From positions 1,488,001 to 1,552,000 of the forward strand of contig NZ_CP011120.1 in assembly GCF_001628715.1 (NCBI RefSeq): DNA of 64,000 nucleotides, written 5' to 3'. A program made the translations under genes and the position numbers. The first letter of the stretch is position 1. Every line of letters starts with the position of its first letter. The notes beneath the pieces are model-generated. The model saw nothing but the letters and a program-made list of their open reading frames with translations. It was not told the origin of the DNA and searched no databases. The stretch is from Acetobacter oryzifermentans (GTDB lineage: Bacteria; Pseudomonadota; Alphaproteobacteria; Acetobacterales; Acetobacteraceae). This document shows, piece by piece, positions 54,974-64,000 of this stretch.

Positions 54974-57598
54974 TTACCAACTATACGACAGGTTGCCATA
55001 TACTCGGCGGCTTTGGCCAATGTAACAGGCATAATTGCCGCCGCAGGACGTTACATAATATTTGTTTGTCAGGTTAGAAACAGCAAGCTGTGCTTGTAGC
55101 CCCTTAAGCATCGGAATTTTTTGTCCAAAATCGTAATGCATGCCAATATCGAACAAATAATACGCAGGAACCTTAAAGGTATTTACCGCATCATCATAAG
55201 TGAACCCGACATAGCGCATGCCACCATTTACAGCCAAGCCCGGAGCAATATTTTGGGGCAGGCTGTAATTTAGAAAAAATGAGAACATGTTACGGGGCAC
55301 ACCCTGAACGTATTTTCCTTTTTCCGATGCCGCAGGGCCATACCCTCCGTTTGGAAGCTGTGCTGCGGCTGTAAGGTTCGTGCTGGCGTAAGTCATGGAG
55401 TTATAGGAATAAGACGCAATCAGCCTAAGATCATGCGTAATATTTGCATTGGCCGAAACCTCGAACCCCTTGGCGTTTACCCGGCCCGCATTGGCTGAAT
55501 AACCCGGATGCAAATAGTCTGTCACCAGATAATTGGTTTCATCAATATCATAAGCTGCACCTGTAATCAGGATATCTCGGCCCGGAACCTTGTATTTAAT
55601 TCCCACTTCTTTTTGTTGCCCTTTGAGTGGTGGTTGTGGCCTGCCCTGCCAGTCACTCCCACTTTGTGGGATAAAGGATGTGGAGTAACTAAAATAAGGA
55701 GATAAACCGAACGCGAAATTATAAATAAGCCCGGCACGCCATGTGAACGCTGTTTGTGGGCGTGGTTCTTCGCTTAATCTTGTTAGCGTAATACTGTGGT
55801 CGTCATTTTGGTTAGAGTAAACAGTGCCATGGTAATGTGTGTTCACCCAATCTTGCCGTCCCCCAAGCAGAACAGATAGCCCTTTCCATTTGATCTGGTC
55901 TTGAAAATAAACACCTTCCTGAAAATAGCTGTAATTATAGCTGCCATTCCACGTTTCGCATTTTGATGAATGAAGATCGACACATCGTGAATAATCATTA
56001 TGAGGATTGAAAATATCTACCAAATAATACCCATCCTCTCCTGGGTATCCGTTATAGCCGGGCGTTTTGTCTGCAACAACGTTCCATTTATAATCGTACT
56101 GCCTAAAATCAGAGCCAACAACCCATGTGTTTTCAACCTTGCCTATATTGAACTTTCCATAAAAACGTGAATCCAACCCTGCCACGGTATTTTTATTGCG
56201 CATTTCCCATGGATCAAGGGCTGCAATTCTATCTGTGTACATCCCATCAAGAATCATCGTCTGATTGTCTCTGGTAGATTGCTCCCAACGAAAAACCTGG
56301 CTGAAGTTTAGAAAACGGTTAAAGCGATGTTGGAATTGGTATTCAAACATTTCATCACGGGTTTCCTGTGTATTGAAATTCTTGTTTCCAACAAAACGAT
56401 TTCTTGGAATTTGCCCGTAAGGGCTACGATACAGCGTGCCTTCTACCGGAAACTGCATGTAATTCGTACCCATGCCAGGCGTGTAAAGATAGCTTCCAAG
56501 CAGTGTAAGAGAGGTTTTTTTATCTATATCCCACGTGATGGAAGGCAGAATACCAATTCTTTTATAGTCGATATTATTGACCTGAGTACCCTGCGTGGTT
56601 CCCATAGCGGCAACGCGATAACGCAGGTTTCCAGATTTTGTAATTTTGTCACTATAATCAAATGTCGCCTCATAACGGTTCCAGTTCCCAAAGCCCACGC
56701 TTACCTGATGCAAGGGTGTATCCGTTGGTTTTTTTAAAGACATGTTGATCATGCCGCCCGGTGTGGTTTGCCCATACATTACCGAAGCAGGGCCATTCAC
56801 AGCTTCAATCCGCTCCAAAAACGCTGTCTCACCCGCGCTGTAGGATTCCGACATCAATCCATCGATAAACTGTGATGTGCTGAAGCCGCGTTGTACAATT
56901 CCACCACAACTTCCACTACTGGCACACCCATTACTGTAGTTACCGCGCTGTTCCGTATAAATACCCGCTGTGTAACGCAAAGCTTCCTGAACATTCTGCG
57001 GCTGTAGATCAACCATTTGTTGCTTTGTAATGACATAAATCGAGTTAGGAATTTCCGTAAGTGGGGTATCTGTTTTTGTGCCAGCCATCGTATTTATCGC
57101 AACATATCCCACCCCTGGGCCTGTCGGATTTTGATGCACAACAGAGCCCCCAACGCGTACGGGCCCAAGGGTAATATTGGCCGCAGATTTTGTTAAAATT
57201 ACCGTCCCGTTTGCTGACTGCACATAACTCAGGCCAGTACCAGCAAGAAGCTGAGCAAGCGCCTGTCGGGATGTAAGTTGCCCATGCACCCCTGCTGTTT
57301 TGACACCGCGCAGAAGCTCACCCCCTGTTGTAACCTGAAGACCAGATTGCTTCCCAAAACTTATCAATGCAGATGCCAAAGGTTGCGCTTGAATATTGTA
57401 ACCCCGCATGCCCTGCGCAGCTCCATTTCTTGCAACCCTGACTGTATCGGATTGCGCCCGCGCCAAGCCGGTAAATATAAAAAAAGAAACGGCTGTTGTT
57501 GCCAAAAGCAGGCACGTATGAGTGGTAATTTTGTTATTGTCTTTCCGGCCCATTATTGGCCGGGCGCCTGTCCCTGACGTCACCCTGTTGTGCTCCAT
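54974..57598 (-). CDS. TonB-dependent siderophore receptor with STN signalling domain
   Basis: An 874-residue receptor of the FpvA/FecA kind. A signal peptide (to about residue 48, LARAQ) is followed by an STN domain (about 65-125; NIQAQPLASALISFGKQSGLQV, LAGTGLSYVQ), which signals to the FecR anti-sigma protein. The LGPVRVGG motif, the plug (IPNSIYVITKQQM, GPASVMYGQTTPGGMINM) and the barrel to the final Trp follow. The sigma and FecR genes lie directly upstream and should be its partners. The substrate is a ferric siderophore of unknown type. A Fur-like box is near the start. Confidence 0.9.
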   Translation of the reverse strand: MEHNRVTSGTGARPIMGRKDNNKITTHTCLLLATTAVSFFIFTGLARAQSDTVRVARNGAAQGMRGYNIQAQPLASALISFGKQSGLQVTTGGELLRGVKTAGVHGQLTSRQALAQLLAGTGLSYVQSANGTVILTKSAANITLGPVRVGGSVVHQNPTGPGVGYVAINTMAGTKTDTPLTEIPNSIYVITKQQMVDLQPQNVQEALRYTAGIYTEQRGNYSNGCASSGSCGGIVQRGFSTSQFIDGLMSESYSAGETAFLERIEAVNGPASVMYGQTTPGGMINMSLKKPTDTPLHQVSVGFGNWNRYEATFDYSDKITKSGNLRYRVAAMGTTQGTQVNNIDYKRIGILPSITWDIDKKTSLTLLGSYLYTPGMGTNYMQFPVEGTLYRSPYGQIPRNRFVGNKNFNTQETRDEMFEYQFQHRFNRFLNFSQVFRWEQSTRDNQTMILDGMYTDRIAALDPWEMRNKNTVAGLDSRFYGKFNIGKVENTWVVGSDFRQYDYKWNVVADKTPGYNGYPGEDGYYLVDIFNPHNDYSRCVDLHSSKCETWNGSYNYSYFQEGVYFQDQIKWKGLSVLLGGRQDWVNTHYHGTVYSNQNDDHSITLTRLSEEPRPQTAFTWRAGLIYNFAFGLSPYFSYSTSFIPQSGSDWQGRPQPPLKGQQKEVGIKYKVPGRDILITGAAYDIDETNYLVTDYLHPGYSANAGRVNAKGFEVSANANITHDLRLIASYSYNSMTYASTNLTAAAQLPNGGYGPAASEKGKYVQGVPRNMFSFFLNYSLPQNIAPGLAVNGGMRYVGFTYDDAVNTFKVPAYYLFDIGMHYDFGQKIPMLKGLQAQLAVSNLTNKYYVTSCGGNYACYIGQSRRVYGNLSYSW

Positions 57599-57634
57599 TA
57601 TGTTTATTGCGGGGTATGCGCATCATCTTCCCTT

Positions 57635-57653
57635 AAAAATGAGAATGAATTGC
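57635..57653. promoter_or_regulatory. Fur-like box upstream of the first siderophore receptor
   Basis: AAAAATGAGAATGAATTGC matches the Fur consensus at about 12 of 19 positions, and it lies 37 bases upstream of the receptor ATG. Part of it, GAATGAATTGCAT, recurs with one change in front of the sigma factor gene at 59406. Confidence 0.45.
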
Positions 57654-57765
57654 ATTACCCTCCTTCTAATCACACAACGATGACAGGAATGTATTTTCTA
57701 ATAAAAATCGTAATTCAGTGTTTTTTTGTGGAAGGTGTACGAAAAAGTTGTGGTTTAGCTTTGCC

Positions 57766-58740
57766 TCAGCGCAAAATTGTTACCCACGGGCTATAGCGGT
57801 GTACAGTACGTTGCCGTGCCTGTGCTATTGCCTCCAGGGCTTGCGCAGGATTGGACAAGCTATAAACCCCAGAAACACGTTGCGATGCCAGACGAGACGG
57901 CACAATAACCACGCCATGAAGATAAGGCTTAAGCTTGGCAACAACCTTTCCAAGTGGTTCGTCATTAGCAACCAGCAAGCCATCGGCCCATGCGCCTACC
58001 TGCTCGGCTGGCAGATTGTCATTATAAATCTCCGTTGCGGATGCGCTCAGCGCCTGCCCAGTTCCGAGTTCCCTACCCTGTGCCGGAATAGCACCACCAT
58101 TTACCCGCACCCGGCCTGCACGCACCCCCACATCTACTTTACCTTGTGCCCAACGCACATCAAACACAGTGCCGATATCTGTTGTGGTAAAGCCCCCCGC
58201 TTTCACGACGAACGGACGTGCAGAATCATGAACAATGGAAAATAGCGCCTCTCCGGCCAAAAGGGTTACGCTACGGTGGTTACCTTGAGTGTTAATGCTT
58301 ATGGCGCTTCCGGGGGCAAGTGTTATCGAACTGCCGTCAGAAAGATACATAACGCGCGTTTCCGCTGTTCCAGTTATGGCATCTGCCCGTATATGCAGCA
58401 TAAGATCAGGCCCCACGAAAAACAGCACAAAACATGCCACCAAAGCCAGTGCAGATCCTGCCCATGTTGCCCGCGAGGAAAGCCGTTGGCGCAATCGCAT
58501 TGGCACTACATTACGCTTTCTGTGCTGCCAGTTTCCCGCATTGCTCGGAGATAGATGCCTAACAAGACCCATAGTTGTTTCTGTATGGGCCCAAGCTTCA
58601 CGGTTCGTAGGCGTAGCGGCCAGCCACGCATTAAACTCAGCACGCACTTTAGGATCATCAGGTTCTTCTTGCAAAAGAATCAACCACTGCGTGGCCTTTT
58701 TGGAAGCCTGTTGCCTAACTAGATCGTCTGTTTCCGTCAT
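57766..58740 (-). CDS. FecR-family anti-sigma / signal transducer
   Basis: A 324-residue FecR protein. The N-terminal cytoplasmic DUF4880 part (ATQWLILLQEEPDDPKVRAEFNAWLAATPTNREAWA) is followed by one membrane helix (about 95-115) and a periplasmic FecR domain (MYLSDGSSITLAPGSAISI, GEALFSIVHDSARPFVVKAG, TDIGTVFDVR). The start at 58740 follows GGAAGG; the longer frame is not supported. It should hold the sigma factor in check until the receptor at 54974 is loaded. Confidence 0.88.
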   Translation of the reverse strand: MTETDDLVRQQASKKATQWLILLQEEPDDPKVRAEFNAWLAATPTNREAWAHTETTMGLVRHLSPSNAGNWQHRKRNVVPMRLRQRLSSRATWAGSALALVACFVLFFVGPDLMLHIRADAITGTAETRVMYLSDGSSITLAPGSAISINTQGNHRSVTLLAGEALFSIVHDSARPFVVKAGGFTTTDIGTVFDVRWAQGKVDVGVRAGRVRVNGGAIPAQGRELGTGQALSASATEIYNDNLPAEQVGAWADGLLVANDEPLGKVVAKLKPYLHGVVIVPSRLASQRVSGVYSLSNPAQALEAIAQARQRTVHRYSPWVTILR

Positions 58741-58860
58741 AAAAGCCTTCCGACGCAAAGCTGTTGGGCCCCGCGTCTGGCGAGGGAGACATTTGGCACC
58801 CTTACTATTACCAGACGCCACACGCCGCGCCTTTTTAAATTTTCTTTGATCTGTTGCGTA

Positions 58861-59406
58861 TCAGGGCCAGTCTACCTGCTGTTTGCAGGCGTCCACAGCT
58901 TCGGAAACCAGCACATGCGCCATAGGGGTGGAAATATTCAGATGTGCCGCAATTTCACGCAACTTGCATCCGCCAAAACGGTGCATTTCAAAAGCAATAC
59001 GCGTTCGTTCGGGCAAGGCCGCCAATACAGCTTGAATAGCCTCTAGTTGCGCCTTGTCCTGCGCGATCTGTTCCGGCCCAGGTTGTGCGTCTGCCTGCTG
59101 CTCTATCACACTATCAACGCCAAAGAGTGTAAAAACAGCCCGTTCACGCGTGCCTTTACGACGTAGATCCAGCGCCAAATTCCGGATAATCCGATAAAGA
59201 TAACGCAAAGGCTCACTGACTGTTGCTGCTTCAGCGCCCCGGTCTAACCGGAGCCATGCCTCCTGCACTATATCCTCGGCCACCGAGTGATCGGCTACCA
59301 GCCCGTTGGCGTATTTCAGCAGATCACGTCTATGGGCTGAATACAGAACCAGTAATGAGCCCTTCTGCTCCAAACTTCCATACCCCTCCCACGCCCCAGC
59401 ACGCAT
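58861..59406 (-). CDS. ECF sigma factor, FecI type
   Basis: A 181-residue ECF sigma factor. Region 2 is LYSAHRRDLLKYANGLVADHSVAEDIVQEAWLRL and PLRYLYRIIRNLALDLRRK; region 4 is VLAALPERTRIAFEMHRFGGCKLREIAAHLNISTPMAHVLVSEAVDAC. It is expected to direct transcription of the receptor at 54974. The FecR gene begins 120 bases downstream. A Fur-like site may sit about 30-45 bases upstream. Confidence 0.9.
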   Translation of the reverse strand: MRAGAWEGYGSLEQKGSLLVLYSAHRRDLLKYANGLVADHSVAEDIVQEAWLRLDRGAEAATVSEPLRYLYRIIRNLALDLRRKGTRERAVFTLFGVDSVIEQQADAQPGPEQIAQDKAQLEAIQAVLAALPERTRIAFEMHRFGGCKLREIAAHLNISTPMAHVLVSEAVDACKQQVDWP

Positions 59407-59434
59407 AAGCCGCCCCTTACTTGATAGGGCGCAC

Positions 59435-59455
59435 TCATATGCAACTCATTCTTAA
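59435..59455. promoter_or_regulatory. Weak Fur-like site upstream of the ECF sigma gene
   Basis: The minus strand reads GAATGAGTTGCAT at 59451-59439, nearly the same as GAATGAATTGCAT in the box before the receptor at 57598. The match to the full Fur consensus is poor. Iron control of the sigma gene is plausible by analogy to fecIR. Confidence 0.3.
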
Positions 59456-59625
59456 TCTCTCATTGCTGATTTTTCGGCAAGCTGCAAGCAATCTTGCAGG
59501 CAAGTCTGCCAGTCCATTAGAAATTTAGAATGTACCATCGTCTTAGTTATCAGGGAGAGATGTCACAAATGCCCTCATGCCATACAAATACTTGCTATGT
59601 CCTGCGTATCTTGCTTTGGGTTTCT

Positions 59626-62085
59626 TTACCAATGGTAGCCAATTGTTCCGTAAGTAATGCGCTGGTCACCGTAATGGCAGAAAGTAGCAGAACCACATTG
59701 AACATACGTTTTGTTGCCAGAATTGGTCATGCTTAGCCGGATATTTAGACCTTTAACTGATGGGAACATTTGCCCTGCATCCCAACTCAGTCCACTGTCA
59801 AAAAGAACATAAGCTGGATTGCGGAAGGAATTTGCTTGGTCTGCCCAGCTTTTACCCTGATAGCGCACACCAAAATTTATGGACAAACCGGGAGCAATTT
59901 CCGAAGGAAAACGATAATCAACAAAACCAGATGCTGCGTTAACAGGCTGCTGTGTAAGCTGCTTGCCAACAAGTGATACCGTTTCACCAGCAAGCGTTTT
60001 GCCTGTCAGGTTCGTGCGTGAATTGTACACCTTATTCCATGTATAGTTCAGAATAAGATCAAGCCCCGGCGCGAGATTGGCATGTGCCGAGAGTTCGACA
60101 CCGCGGGATTTTACCTGCCCGATTTCACTACGATATTGCGGAAGTTCAGGATTGTTAACAAGAACATTATTTTCTGCGAGGTCATAATAAGCAGCAGAGA
60201 AAAATGACTGAACATAAGGGATTTGGTATTTCACCCCTACTTCCCACTGATGACCGTTTAAAGGATCAGGCTGCGAGAGAGTTCCTGCATTATAAACTTG
60301 CCCAGTCTGGGGCATGAAAGATTTTGCATAACTAAAGTAAGGCGCCAATCCGATACTGGAAACATAATTTATGCCCGCATTCCATGTAAATGGACGGTTG
60401 AAAAGATCATTACCTCCATATCCGTTCCAGTCTTGGCGTCCGGCGAGTGTAACATACACCCGGTGCCAGTTGATTTGATCCTGAAAATAAATACCATCCT
60501 GCCAATATGGATATTTCGTCCATGTTAACTGGCCGTTGGTCGCACGTGCATAATCAGTGGATGTGTACTGATTATACGTGGGGTGCCGCATATTTGCATC
60601 TGGCACAGTGGCAAAATCAAATCCCCAATATCCATCAGCCCACTGCCCTCTATAATCAACACCCACAAGGAAAGAATGCGAAATCGGGCCTGTACGCAGT
60701 TTATAGCTGAAGTTGGCGGTCATTTGTGATGAACGGCCTTTATATTGGCCACTGCAAAATGCAGACCTGCTGATTGTTTGATTTACGGTATCCACGCCAT
60801 CCAGTGAGAGGCTGCAACTACTGTTGCTCTGTTCATCAAAACGCGCGGTTGCGTTAAACTGAAAATCTTTTGTGAATTCATGGTGGAAAATGGCCTCCAC
60901 CATATATTGGCGGTCCCAGTTATTATTGAATGCTGGATCACCAAAATATCTGGAAACCGGGATGCGCCCTGATCCTGTTTTAATCAAACTGCCATATGCC
61001 GGAACCCCAATCCAAGGATCCCATGTCTCTGGATCATAAGCAAACTGCCCGATAATGGTGATATTGGTGCGATCATCTATTTTCCATTCAATATCACCTT
61101 GCGCAGCCACACGCTTATAGTGATTGAAATCTGTTTGTGAACCTTGTGTAATGCCAAGCCCGATAAGCCGGTACAACAAGGTATGGCTTTTGTTCAAAGG
61201 TCCGCTTAAATCAATCTGGCCTTCATAACGTCCGTAATTGCCAAAGCCCACATTAACTTGTCGCTGGGCAGTTTCCGTTGGCCGCTTCAATGTCATGTTA
61301 ATCAGGCCGCCCGGGTTGGATTGCCCATACATGACCGAAGATGGCCCGCTTAGTGCTTCAATGCGATCCAGAAAAAATGGATCACTTACCGAGGTACCGT
61401 TAAGCAACCCATCAACAAATGTATAAGACTCAAAACCTCGTTGTCGGACTGGCTGAAATAAGCTTGCCGAAGGTGTGCTATCATTTGCGTTCGCGCTCAC
61501 AACGCCGGGCGTATAACGTAAAGCTGCACCGATTGTGAGGGGTTGAAGATCATCCATCTGTTTGCGGGTTACAACATACACCGATTTTGGAACCTGAATC
61601 AGCGGCGTATCAGTTCGGGTGGCAGATGCACTGCGGGTGGCGACAAACCCGACGCCAGGCCCATAGGCGGATTGCGTATCCTGAGATGCTGTGCCACCAA
61701 CACGCACTGGGCCCAGCACAATGCTGGAAGCCTTTGTAGCCGGAGCAATTTGGTACGCGTGCTCTCCTACCTGCATGTATGACAGGCCACTCCCTTGTAA
61801 AAGCTGCCCCAGCCCTTCGGATGGCGTAAACGAACCAGCCAGACCATGCGTTGTATGGCCAGCCAGAGATGACGCCTGAGATGTGACCTGAACATGAGAT
61901 TGCCTGCTGAAGGTAACGAGTGCATCAGACAGAGAACCCGCAGAAATATGAAACAGAACTTTTTGTTGCGACGGCTCAGCCTGAGCTTCTGCAGGTTTGC
62001 ACGCCAACGGTGTCAGTGCCGTGGTTGTGACGACTAAAAGGAGCGCCGCCACGCCTCGCCCACACAGATTTCCATTCCGTGCCAT
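59626..62085 (-). CDS. TonB-dependent siderophore receptor with STN signalling domain
   Basis: An 819-residue receptor, homologous to the one at 54974. A signal peptide (to about residue 36) precedes an STN domain (about 43-105; ISAGSLSDALVTFSRQSHVQV, LLQGSGLSYMQV), the LGPVRVGG motif, the plug (VPKSVYVVTRKQMDDLQP, SGPSSVMYGQSNPGGLINM) and the barrel ending GTIGYHW. The FecR and sigma genes upstream at 62.2-63.8 kb are the likely signalling partners. The ligand is a ferric siderophore of unknown type. A good Fur box is 26 bases upstream. Confidence 0.9.
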   Translation of the reverse strand: MARNGNLCGRGVAALLLVVTTTALTPLACKPAEAQAEPSQQKVLFHISAGSLSDALVTFSRQSHVQVTSQASSLAGHTTHGLAGSFTPSEGLGQLLQGSGLSYMQVGEHAYQIAPATKASSIVLGPVRVGGTASQDTQSAYGPGVGFVATRSASATRTDTPLIQVPKSVYVVTRKQMDDLQPLTIGAALRYTPGVVSANANDSTPSASLFQPVRQRGFESYTFVDGLLNGTSVSDPFFLDRIEALSGPSSVMYGQSNPGGLINMTLKRPTETAQRQVNVGFGNYGRYEGQIDLSGPLNKSHTLLYRLIGLGITQGSQTDFNHYKRVAAQGDIEWKIDDRTNITIIGQFAYDPETWDPWIGVPAYGSLIKTGSGRIPVSRYFGDPAFNNNWDRQYMVEAIFHHEFTKDFQFNATARFDEQSNSSCSLSLDGVDTVNQTISRSAFCSGQYKGRSSQMTANFSYKLRTGPISHSFLVGVDYRGQWADGYWGFDFATVPDANMRHPTYNQYTSTDYARATNGQLTWTKYPYWQDGIYFQDQINWHRVYVTLAGRQDWNGYGGNDLFNRPFTWNAGINYVSSIGLAPYFSYAKSFMPQTGQVYNAGTLSQPDPLNGHQWEVGVKYQIPYVQSFFSAAYYDLAENNVLVNNPELPQYRSEIGQVKSRGVELSAHANLAPGLDLILNYTWNKVYNSRTNLTGKTLAGETVSLVGKQLTQQPVNAASGFVDYRFPSEIAPGLSINFGVRYQGKSWADQANSFRNPAYVLFDSGLSWDAGQMFPSVKGLNIRLSMTNSGNKTYVQCGSATFCHYGDQRITYGTIGYHW

Positions 62086-62111
62086 TGTTAAAGCACTCTC
62101 CTACATACCTA

Positions 62112-62130
62112 GCAAATGAAAATCATTCGC
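62112..62130. promoter_or_regulatory. Fur box upstream of the second siderophore receptor
   Basis: GCAAATGAAAATCATTCGC matches the Fur consensus at 14 of 19 positions. It lies 26 bases before the receptor start on the minus strand, inside the gap after fecR. Confidence 0.65.
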
Positions 62131-62210
62131 ATATCATCCTGTAAAGAGAGAGAAATGGCGGCGTTGTTTTTTCAAAAATTTATGTCAGAAAATTTTCCTG
62201 AAACCGTTTT

Positions 62211-63191
62211 TTATGGAGAAACAACAAGATTGGCCCACGGTGTAACAGGCACAATTTTTCCTTGGATAGGGCTAACAAGCAGGCGCAAGGCAGCATCCGG
62301 CTTGCGCAGATCGTAAACTCCGGTCACCCGCCTACTAAGCAACGTATGGTTCATAACCACAATCCGCTTCCCGCTCCACGGCCGAAGCGCTGTGATCATA
62401 TCACCTACTCCATCGTTACGTGCGATCAACACTCCTTCTTGCCATGCCCCTATAGCTTCAGGAGAGAGTGTTCCGCTTCCAATATCAGTGTCTGAAACCC
62501 TTACCCATTCTCCGCCGTGAAGATCGTGCTCGTATGTCTGTGGTGTGGTGGGGGCTGAAACATGCACCACACCATCACGCACCTGCACGGTTGTTTCGTG
62601 ATGAGCAATCTGGATATCAAAGGCGGTACCGATGTCTTGCGCCCTCACCTTTCCGGCTTGCACGACGAAAGGACGGCTATTGTCATGATGAACAGTAAAA
62701 AACGCCTCGCCTTGCATGAGGTTTATATGACGTTCCTGTGCAGAGATCCGGATCGAAATTGCCGAACGCGGCGCAAGCACAACATCACTTCCATCTGCAA
62801 GATGAAGCGTCCGGATTGTACCGGTTGGTGCATACTGATCTGCCAGTAACCGTGTTATCAAATCAGGAACCATCAGCAACAAGGCTGCGCAGAATGCAGC
62901 CGCAACCACCCCACCGCCAGACAGCAGCCTCCACCGTTTTTGCAGAAAAAACACTAAAGCTTGAATACGTGCCTGAAACACCATAGGCCTGACCGGATCA
63001 ATCTGTCGATCAGGCGGGGCCGAACGGATAATATCCGAAATGGCAGACACCTGCTTCCATGCCATTGCATGTGCAGGCTTCTCACTCAGCCACTTTTCAA
63101 ATTCACGCCGCAATGCCTGATCGTCTGGCTCCTCGTTCAAAAGGAGAGACCAGTCGATAGCTTGTGCCTCAGCCTCCTGATTTTCATCCAT
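62211..63191 (-). CDS. FecR-family anti-sigma / signal transducer
   Basis: A 326-residue FecR protein. The cytoplasmic start has DWSLLLNEEPDDQALRREFEKWLSEKPAHAMAWKQV; a membrane helix lies at about 90-112; the periplasmic FecR domain has LHLADGSDVVLAPRSAISI, GEAFFTVHHDNSRPFVVQAG and QDIGTAFDIQ. It pairs with the sigma factor 134 bases upstream and the receptor 125 bases downstream. It shares the plan of the FecR protein at 57766. Confidence 0.88.
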   Translation of the reverse strand: MDENQEAEAQAIDWSLLLNEEPDDQALRREFEKWLSEKPAHAMAWKQVSAISDIIRSAPPDRQIDPVRPMVFQARIQALVFFLQKRWRLLSGGGVVAAAFCAALLLMVPDLITRLLADQYAPTGTIRTLHLADGSDVVLAPRSAISIRISAQERHINLMQGEAFFTVHHDNSRPFVVQAGKVRAQDIGTAFDIQIAHHETTVQVRDGVVHVSAPTTPQTYEHDLHGGEWVRVSDTDIGSGTLSPEAIGAWQEGVLIARNDGVGDMITALRPWSGKRIVVMNHTLLSRRVTGVYDLRKPDAALRLLVSPIQGKIVPVTPWANLVVSP

Positions 63192-63325
63192 GACTTAACA
63201 GGCATCCTTCCACACTTAGGTGGTCTCCATACGGCAACCAGTCAAACATTTGTGAGACGTATGCGTTATACTGAATAGATGTGTGAAAGCAGGGCTTTTT
63301 CATAAAAAACATGAAGAACACAACT

Positions 63326-63832
63326 CTACAGTTCTTCCTTACGTATTTGCATGCAGATTTTTACGCCATCGGCAATGAGTTTATGCACAAGAGCAACAGA
63401 AATATCGAGTTCTTGAGCTATTTCCCTAAGTTTCATGCCATCAAAATGATACATCCTGATTGCTTTACGTTGCCTTTCCGGCATGGCATCAATGGTATCC
63501 ATTACGCGGCTCATGATCTGACGCGCAGCAACATCCTGCTCGGGAGACGCTGAGGTGACCTCGACATTGCCTATTGCCTGCTCAAACGGTGCATCTGTCG
63601 TGCTTTCAAACGTGCTACGCCTCCGCCGATCAAACAGCAAATTACGGATGATTGTTTTAAGGTAACTTAGAGGCGCCAATATTTCCGCATTATTCTGCCG
63701 GTGGAACAGAAGCCATGCATCATGCACCAGATCTTCGGCTATCCCTTTATCGCCACACAAACGGCGCGCATATGATACCAGCGTATGTCTGTGTGTTGCA
63801 TACAGCCTATGCGATAGAGGGTCGGACTCCAA
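63326..63832 (-). CDS. ECF sigma factor, FecI type (TTG start)
   Basis: A 168-residue ECF sigma factor. Region 2 is LYATHRHTLVSYARRLCGDKGIAEDLVHDAWLLF and PLSYLKTIIRNLLFDRRRR; region 4 is IDAMPERQRKAIRMYHFDGMKLREIAQELDISVALVHKLIADGVKI. The start is a TTG at 63832 with AAGGAAA upstream; a stop codon lies in frame 24 bases further up and no ATG is available. A TTG start may keep its level low. It should drive the receptor at 59626. Confidence 0.87.
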   Translation of the reverse strand: MESDPLSHRLYATHRHTLVSYARRLCGDKGIAEDLVHDAWLLFHRQNNAEILAPLSYLKTIIRNLLFDRRRRSTFESTTDAPFEQAIGNVEVTSASPEQDVAARQIMSRVMDTIDAMPERQRKAIRMYHFDGMKLREIAQELDISVALVHKLIADGVKICMQIRKEEL

Positions 63833-64000
63833 CGTCGTTTCCTTCGGCTCGTCCTACCTTGCCTCGTCCATCACGAGTTAAGAACATTTCTCAACCATAG
63901 CGCAAAGTGTTTTGGGGGGCAATATGTGCCCCCTCCCCTATAATGTTCACTGCTGGCCTGCTGTTAAAAACATAACCGAAAACGCAAGTAACTCTTATTT
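63833..64000. other. Upstream region of the ECF sigma gene at the window edge
   Basis: No gene is visible in the last 168 bases. The region should hold the promoter of the sigma gene. I see no clear Fur box here. Confidence 0.4.

Overview
The window looks like chromosome of an acetic acid bacterium (Acetobacteraceae, most probably Acetobacter). This is inferred from protein character, moderate GC, and the mix of Fec-type iron receptors, a fused urea-carboxylase-type enzyme and an IS66 element. No rRNA, tRNA or CRISPR was found, so the assignment is not proven.

Layout. 1-2.4 kb: the end of a DUF72 gene, an SRAP (YedK/HMCES) abasic-site sensor and an Hsp70-family protein. 2.4-8.95 kb (minus): an AT-rich five-gene drug-efflux operon, tetR-SMR-adaptor-RND pump-outer-membrane factor, with a TetR-type operator in front. 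9.1-15.1 kb: DUF2252, AsmA, a scar of two broken genes (SnoaL-like and AraC) and an MFS exporter. 15.3-28.9 kb: a D-aminoacylase-like amidohydrolase, then a nitrogen operon (ABC transporter, NikR-like regulator, two DUF1989 proteins, biotin-dependent carboxylase, allophanate hydrolase) that best fits guanidine breakdown, then an HSL-type esterase. 29-35 kb: one 2010-residue DUF4011-helicase-Vsr-DUF3320 protein of a type linked to phage defence. 35-38.7 kb: sulfur scavenging (ssuD and a 69-aa protein, divergent from an SfnB/DszC-like flavoprotein and a nitroreductase). 38.8-45.7 kb: haem acquisition (TonB-dependent receptor, haem oxygenase, ABM monooxygenase, hmuTUV) with Fur boxes. 45.7-47.8 kb: mntR and mntH. 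47.9-64 kb (minus): two ECF sigma/FecR/TonB-dependent receptor cassettes feeding a PepSY-exbB-exbD-tonB-Fur-like operon. An IS66 element has split the PepSY gene.

The right half is largely one metal-nutrition region: receptors bind haem or siderophores, ExbB-ExbD-TonB energises them, HmuTUV brings haem inward, haem oxygenase frees the iron, and Fur/ECF/MntR-type control ties uptake to need.

Most notable points: (1) the NikR-like protein of the guanidine-type operon has lost most nickel ligands, and a perfect 10-bp inverted repeat whose inner 28 bp match the span of a NikR operator abuts the first ribosome-binding site, while no guanidine riboswitch was seen; (2) the IS66 insertion can be resolved to the base through its 8-bp target duplication, and the original PepSY start can be rebuilt; (3) a solitary giant helicase-nuclease; (4) a 30-codon gene with a strong ribosome-binding site coupled to hmuT; (5) a Fur-like protein without the usual histidine cluster ending the tonB operon.
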